From Staphylococcus ratti (GTDB lineage Bacteria > Bacillota > Bacilli > Staphylococcales > Staphylococcaceae): a stretch of DNA of 64,000 nucleotides. The notes beneath the pieces were generated by a model. It made no database searches. It was not told the origin of the DNA and was given only the letters and a program-made list of their open reading frames with translations. Below are positions 59,338-64,000 of the stretch, one piece after another. A program made the translations under genes and the position numbers. The stretch lies in contig NZ_CP086654.1 in NCBI RefSeq assembly GCF_020883535.1, positions 1,364,001 through 1,428,000 on the forward strand, given 5' to 3'. The number at the start of each line of letters is the position of its first letter. Positions within the stretch are counted from its first letter, which is position 1.

Positions 59338-60054
59338 TTATAGACGTTTTCGTATCGTACGAAACTTAACGAGGCTACTTTTAAAATAATTTAAGGAATA
59401 TAAAATTGGTGTTCCATCTTCAGTATAGTGCACTTGTTTTAGCAACATTAATCCGTCGTGTGGATCCGATTCCAATGCATCAGAAATGTATGGTTCATAG
59501 CTGATTGCTTGGATTTCAGTTTCCGCATAAGCAATTTCTTTCTTAGTCACTTCTTCGATTGCTTTTAAAATAGAAGTTTGTTGTTGGTGTTGCCCATAAT
59601 AATCTAAAACATTTGCAGCTACTTTATCAAGACAATATACGACTGGATGATTATCTGCTGTACAGATACGTTCTATAACAGTGATTTTATCGTCGGGTTC
59701 AATATTCATCACTTGGCTATCATGTAATGATGCAGGTTCTTCATCAAGGCTTAAAAACACAGTCCCATGTTCATACCCTTTATCAGATATCATTCGACTA
59801 ATACTCATTAATTCATCAAGTGGATAAAAGAAGGGTTGCGGTGTATTAACACGCGCACCTTCTTCAAAATTTTCGGTTACAATTTGTTCAGTAATCAACT
59901 CATGAATCGCAATAGTGACATGTTCTGTACTTACTTCACATGTGCGCGCCAAGTTGAAAACGCTAGGCAAAGATTCTCCAGGCTTCAATGCTTCAGTTTC
60001 TATTTGTTTTAATATCCACGTTTTAACTTTATTTACTTCTGGCGTTACAGACAT
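59338..60054 (-). CDS. GntR/UTRA-family transcription regulator (YmfC-like)
   Basis: 238 aa with an N-terminal winged helix (KPGESLPSVFNLARTCEVS, residues about 22-40) and a C-terminal UTRA ligand domain (from about 85 to the end, with ERICTADNHPVVYCLDKV and DGLMLLKQVHYTEDGTPILYS). The usual GntR PSxR motif reads PSVFNLAR. The ligand is unknown. Two bases separate it from ftsK/spoIIIE upstream, so it is probably in the same transcript. Confidence 0.9.
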   Translation of the reverse strand: MSVTPEVNKVKTWILKQIETEALKPGESLPSVFNLARTCEVSTEHVTIAIHELITEQIVTENFEEGARVNTPQPFFYPLDELMSISRMISDKGYEHGTVFLSLDEEPASLHDSQVMNIEPDDKITVIERICTADNHPVVYCLDKVAANVLDYYGQHQQQTSILKAIEEVTKKEIAYAETEIQAISYEPYISDALESDPHDGLMLLKQVHYTEDGTPILYSLNYFKSSLVKFRTIRKRL

Positions 60055-60056
60055 AT

Positions 60057-62402
60057 TTACACCTCTCCATCATTTAAATCCACTAGAATTTGTCTCGGTT
60101 TACTACCTTTTTGAGGACCTATAACTTGGTTTCTTTCTAAATCATCCATAATACGAGAAGCTCGGTTATATCCAATTCTAAATTGACGTTGTAATAAAGA
60201 TGTACTCGCTTTTTGTTGTTCTATCACGAACAAATAAGCTTCGTGATATAACGGGTCATCACTTTCAGCTTCTCCTTGTTCTACAACTTCACCTGGCTCC
60301 ATTTCTTTAACATAGTTGGCAGATTGTTGCGCTACGACATAATCTACTATTTTTTGAACTTCGTTATCACTTAAAAAGGCTCCTTGGACACGCGTTCTCA
60401 CTGATCCACCGTTTTGAATAAATAACATATCACCTTTGCCAAGTAACTTTTCAGCGCCACCACTATCGATAATTGTACGTGAATCTGTTTGAGAACTTAC
60501 TGCAAACGCAATTCGAGATGGAATGTTATTTTTGATTAATCCCGTAATAACGTCAACTGACGGGCGTTGTGTCGCAATAATTAAATGAATACCAGCAGCA
60601 CGTGCCATTTGCGTAATTCGTGTAATAGCCGTCTCTACATCTTTACCTGCCACCATCATTAAATCTGCTAACTCATCTACAATCACAACAATATAAGGTA
60701 ACAAAGGTTCCTTTTCATCTAATTCTTGATTTTTTTTAGTAATTAAACGGTTGTAACCTTCGATATTTCGCGTACCTGAATGTTGGAATAAATCATAACG
60801 ACGTTCCATTTCTCCAACTACTTTTTCCAAAGCTTGAGACGCTTTATGTGGGTTTGTTACAACAGGTGTTAGTAAATGTGGAATGCCGTTGTACACATTT
60901 AGCTCTACCATTTTAGGATCAATCATCATCAATTTGACTTCATGAGGTTTAGCGTTTAATAAAATACTTGTGATGATACCATTTATACAAACAGATTTAC
61001 CACTTCCCGTAGAACCAGCCACGAGTAAATGAGGCATTTTGTTAAGTTCTGCCGTCATCGGCTCACCTGAAATATCGCGTCCGAGTGCCACTTCCAATTT
61101 GTTTTGCGTTGGGAGTTTTTCTTGAAGCACTTCTTTTAATGAAACAAGTGCTATATTATCATTTGGCACTTCAATACCAACTGCAGATTTACCAGGTATC
61201 GGTGCTTCGATACGAATATCCTTAGCAGCTAAAGCCAAAGCCAAATCGCTGTGTAAATTAACGATACGACTTACTTTTACCCCTTGGGCAGGTTGCACCT
61301 CATACTGCGTTACAGCAGGTCCGATTTTAATTTGCGTTACTTTCGCATTAACACCAAAGTTTTTTAATGTTGTTTCAAGTAATTTACCTTTTTGTTGTAC
61401 TTCCGATTTACTCGTTGCTTGTTGTTTTTTAGGTTCATCTAATAAAGTAAGCGGTGGCAGTTCGTAAGCTTGATTTTCAATTTCTCCAGCTTCTGAAATT
61501 GAACCTTCCGCCTCACTCATTGGTGCTTCTGAAACTGTTTTACGTGGGGTAGCCAATTGTTTTTGTTCAGGAACTTCTTCATTTTGTGTTTGCACTGCCG
61601 ATGCTGTTTCAAGTTGCTCGGTTTCATTACGATCTTGATGGCCAAAAATCGGTATAGTTGGCACATCATAAGATTCGTTGTCATCTTCATTTGGTACTTC
61701 TTGGAAATGTGAAACATCTTTAGAAGTGTCGTTAGCACGCTTTGTTTCTAATTTTTGTTGGCGGGCAGCTCTACGCTTAAGTTTATATTGATGGTATTTG
61801 TCGTACGATTTTTCTGCTTGTGATTTTGAGCTTTCAAACCATAATTTGGTTACATCACGATGACGTTTTTTTAATAATAATATAATGCTCGAAACGCCTA
61901 ACACGATCGTTAACAAAACGACACCAACAATTGAAATAAGTGGCGTGAGCATATTCACTAAATGATACCCTAACCATCCCCCACCAAAATTAGGAAACGG
62001 CGTAACATCATATTGTTGATACACAAAAGATAATACCGGCTCTCGCTGTGCTTTAATGCCACCAATTGATTGATAGTAGATTTGTGCAATAAACAGTAAA
62101 GCCAATTGAAGTAAAATACTTCCCGTTAATCGACGTGATTTAGGTAATTTGCCGTTGTATGCCAAAAAACCAGTCGCTAACAGTAATAAAATATATGTGA
62201 GATAACGTGTCAATCCGAACAAATAATTGAAAAAGCTATCTATTCCAACGCCTACAATTCCTAATTGAAAGAGGCCAAGCATTAATATAATGACAAAAAC
62301 GATCGCCAAAACAAAACGCAACGAAGTATCTTTTTGTTTTTTCTTCGTCGTGCGTTTTCCTCGTGTGGAAGTTCGCGATTTTCGCTTTTTCGTTTGTGTC
62401 AT
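60057..62402 (-). CDS. ftsK: FtsK/SpoIIIE DNA translocase
   Basis: 781-aa DNA pump that clears chromosomes from the closing septum. Four N-terminal membrane helices (about 25-185) anchor it. A charged, low-complexity linker (about 190-320) follows. The motor domain has Walker A GSTGSGKS (near 455) and Walker [15 protein letters not shown]. The C-terminal gamma winged helix (last ~65 residues, [20 protein letters not shown]) reads KOPS/SRS sites. AAGGTG lies before the ATG. The S. aureus equivalent is called SpoIIIE. Confidence 0.94.
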   Translation of the reverse strand: MTQTKKRKSRTSTRGKRTTKKKQKDTSLRFVLAIVFVIILMLGLFQLGIVGVGIDSFFNYLFGLTRYLTYILLLLATGFLAYNGKLPKSRRLTGSILLQLALLFIAQIYYQSIGGIKAQREPVLSFVYQQYDVTPFPNFGGGWLGYHLVNMLTPLISIVGVVLLTIVLGVSSIILLLKKRHRDVTKLWFESSKSQAEKSYDKYHQYKLKRRAARQQKLETKRANDTSKDVSHFQEVPNEDDNESYDVPTIPIFGHQDRNETEQLETASAVQTQNEEVPEQKQLATPRKTVSEAPMSEAEGSISEAGEIENQAYELPPLTLLDEPKKQQATSKSEVQQKGKLLETTLKNFGVNAKVTQIKIGPAVTQYEVQPAQGVKVSRIVNLHSDLALALAAKDIRIEAPIPGKSAVGIEVPNDNIALVSLKEVLQEKLPTQNKLEVALGRDISGEPMTAELNKMPHLLVAGSTGSGKSVCINGIITSILLNAKPHEVKLMMIDPKMVELNVYNGIPHLLTPVVTNPHKASQALEKVVGEMERRYDLFQHSGTRNIEGYNRLITKKNQELDEKEPLLPYIVVIVDELADLMMVAGKDVETAITRITQMARAAGIHLIIATQRPSVDVITGLIKNNIPSRIAFAVSSQTDSRTIIDSGGAEKLLGKGDMLFIQNGGSVRTRVQGAFLSDNEVQKIVDYVVAQQSANYVKEMEPGEVVEQGEAESDDPLYHEAYLFVIEQQKASTSLLQRQFRIGYNRASRIMDDLERNQVIGPQKGSKPRQILVDLNDGEV

Positions 62403-62470
62403 TTAAAGTCACCTTCTTCTTTCCTAAAATCTATGTATTGCTATTATAGCGCATTATATATGTAAAAAAA

Positions 62471-62514
62471 CGAATCCTCTCTTTAAAACAGCTACTTTCA
62501 AAGAGAGGGATTCG
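62471..62514 (-). terminator. Terminator of rnjB
   Basis: CGAATCC-c-TCTCTTT pairs with AAAGAGA-gGATTCG, followed on the minus strand by TTTTTTTAC. Confidence 0.85.
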
Positions 62515-62552
62515 ATTGAGTTCATGAATTTCAAATCTTTATGCCAATCATG

Positions 62553-64000
62553 TTAAATTTCTGAAATGACAGGAATAATCATTGGACGACGACGTGTGCT
62601 TTCAAAGAGTAATTTACTAATTTGATCACGCATATTTTGTTTGATTTCAGACCATTCAATATGTTTAGATTGTAAGCCTTCTTCAACAATTTCACGTACT
62701 TTTGCTTCAGCTTCTTTTAATAACGCTTCACTTTCACGTACATAAACAAAACCACGTGATTGAATTTCTGGTCCAGCTGCAATCGTTTTATTTTTTGGAT
62801 CTAACGTTACAACCGCAATAAATATACCATCTTCTGCCAATAAGTGTCTGTCACGAAGAACGATATTTCCAACGTCACCGACACCGATGCCGTCAATTAA
62901 AACGTTACCTGCATGCACTTTTTCATTTAACGTCATATCTTTGCCGTCAAAACTAATAACATCCCCAGCTTCAACAAGGAAAATTTTCTCTGGCTTAACA
63001 CCTGTTTCGCTTGCAAGCTTCGCATGTGCAATTTGCATTTTAAATTCACCTTGTATTGGAATGAAATATTCCGGTTTCATCATGTTTAACATCATTTTAA
63101 GTTCTTCCATACAGCCATGACTTGAAGCATGAATTTTCTTGTTGTTAGGAATAACTTCAGCGCCAGCACGGACCAACTCATTAAGTGTTTCTCCGACGAT
63201 AACTTCCATATTAGCAGAAGCTGTTATCGCCAAAAATACAGAATCCCCGGGTTCAATGTTCATAATTTTATGTTTTTGACGTGCCATTTGACTTAAAGCT
63301 TCGACAGGCTCACCTTGCATTCCCGTCGCAATAATAATTACTTCATTTTTAGGGTAATTACCAACCTCATTAATTGGAATTAATAGCTCTTTTGGAATAT
63401 CAAAATATCCCATTTTACGCGCAATATTGAATGAACTTTCCAATGAACGTCCTAAAAATGAAACTTTACGATTTAAACGTGCTGCAATATTCAGTACTTG
63501 TTGAATACGAATAAAATTAGATGCAAAACATGATACAATTAAGCGTCCTTTAACTTTAGTGAATGCATCGTACATATGTGATTCAATAACATTTTCAGGC
63601 GTATTGTACCCTGGTTTTTCAGCTTCATTAGAGTCACTTAATAATGCAAAAACACCGTTCTGGCCTATTTCAGCCATTTTTTGAATATCTGGTGCATATT
63701 GCCCTTGCAGACTTTGATCAAACTTAAACTCACCTGTATATACAATCGCGCCATAGGATGTGTGAATACATATGCCTAAGCTATCTGGAATGCTATGTGT
63801 CGTGTTAAAAAATGTCACGTTCACCCCTTTAAAGCGCATGACCGATTCATTATTAACAACGTAATATCTGATTTTTTTATCAATATTACGCGCTTTCATA
63901 TTTTCTTTAACTAAACCAATTGTTAATTTTGAGCCATATACAGGCGCATCAACTTGTTCTAATACATAAGATACCGCGCCAATTGTATGTTCGTGACCGT
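62553..64000 (-). CDS. rnjB: Ribonuclease J2 (5' end outside window)
   Basis: Metallo-beta-lactamase/beta-CASP RNase that forms a complex with RNase J1 in mRNA decay and rRNA maturation. About 482 codons are visible, reading through the right edge. Near the edge the zinc motif reads GHEHTIGAV, where active RNase J has HxHxDHxGG; the Asp is missing, as known for the weakly active J2 of S. aureus. [35 protein letters not shown] and IHASSHGC are further family motifs. The C-terminal [10 protein letters not shown] ending is complete. Confidence 0.94.
   Translation of the reverse strand, partial: GHEHTIGAVSYVLEQVDAPVYGSKLTIGLVKENMKARNIDKKIRYYVVNNESVMRFKGVNVTFFNTTHSIPDSLGICIHTSYGAIVYTGEFKFDQSLQGQYAPDIQKMAEIGQNGVFALLSDSNEAEKPGYNTPENVIESHMYDAFTKVKGRLIVSCFASNFIRIQQVLNIAARLNRKVSFLGRSLESSFNIARKMGYFDIPKELLIPINEVGNYPKNEVIIIATGMQGEPVEALSQMARQKHKIMNIEPGDSVFLAITASANMEVIVGETLNELVRAGAEVIPNNKKIHASSHGCMEELKMMLNMMKPEYFIPIQGEFKMQIAHAKLASETGVKPEKIFLVEAGDVISFDGKDMTLNEKVHAGNVLIDGIGVGDVGNIVLRDRHLLAEDGIFIAVVTLDPKNKTIAAGPEIQSRGFVYVRESEALLKEAEAKVREIVEEGLQSKHIEWSEIKQNMRDQISKLLFESTRRRPMIIPVISEI

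Noticed and set aside
62553..64000. RNase J2 zinc motif loss as a new mutation
   Set aside because: The same altered HxHxDH motif is known in staphylococcal RNase J2, so it is a family trait.

Overview
The window is chromosomal DNA from a low-GC Gram-positive, almost certainly a Staphylococcus. The gene order from katA through thr, nuc, glnRA, hflX, hfq-miaA, glpDKF-P, mutLS, miaB, korAB, ymdB, rny, recA, cinA, pgsA, ymf genes, ftsK/spoIIIE to rnjB is the order I know from the staphylococcal core chromosome. A gene resembling exfoliative toxins suggests an animal-associated species (hyicus or intermedius group). That species guess is inference. No rRNA, tRNA, CRISPR array or intact mobile element was found.

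Layout. 1-9.8 kb: 5' part of katA, an amino-acid permease, a HAD phosphatase, an adenosine deaminase, the hom-thrC-thrB operon, and a divergent aspartokinase that feeds the same pathway. 9.8-19.6 kb is the variable part: a cysteine-rich peptide gene with its own promoter, a hairpin and an ABC exporter; a secreted PI-specific phospholipase C; an unknown protein; a SarA-type regulator; a membrane protein with a possible NERD-like segment; membrane-anchored thermonuclease; a YxeA protein; an exfoliative-toxin-like serine protease whose signal-peptide codons are frameshifted at an A6 run; and a small membrane ORF. 19.8-27 kb: glnRA, a PLP enzyme, hflX, glutathione peroxidase, hfq, miaA and a lysophospholipase. 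27-28.2 kb: a cluster of inverted repeats and an internally deleted ISL3-type transposase.

28.2-34.4 kb is the glycerol regulon. glpF and glpD carry the same short 5' leader motif at the same distance from their -10 boxes, which fits control by the antiterminator GlpP encoded nearby. A cre site lies on the glpF -35 box. An S66 (MccF-like) peptidase gene sits between glpP and glpF. 34.4-46 kb: mutLS, thiW, ricA, miaB, a thiamine-binding-family protein, korAB and ymdB. 46-49 kb: a cadCA cadmium/zinc efflux operon with two CadC-type operators, between ymdB and rny.

50.7-51.6 kb, between rny and recA, holds four ~127-bp tandem units plus a terminal hairpin. Its core hairpin recurs at 27.4 kb. 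51.6-64 kb: recA (TTG start, LexA box), cinA, pgsA, the rodZ-like gene, the ymfK-I-H-F cluster, a GntR regulator, ftsK/spoIIIE and the 3' part of rnjB (RNase J2).

The most interesting items are the orphan peptide/exporter cassette with an apparent AUA start or lost start codon, the frameshifted exfoliative-toxin-like gene, the paired GlpP leader motifs, and the hairpin repeats.
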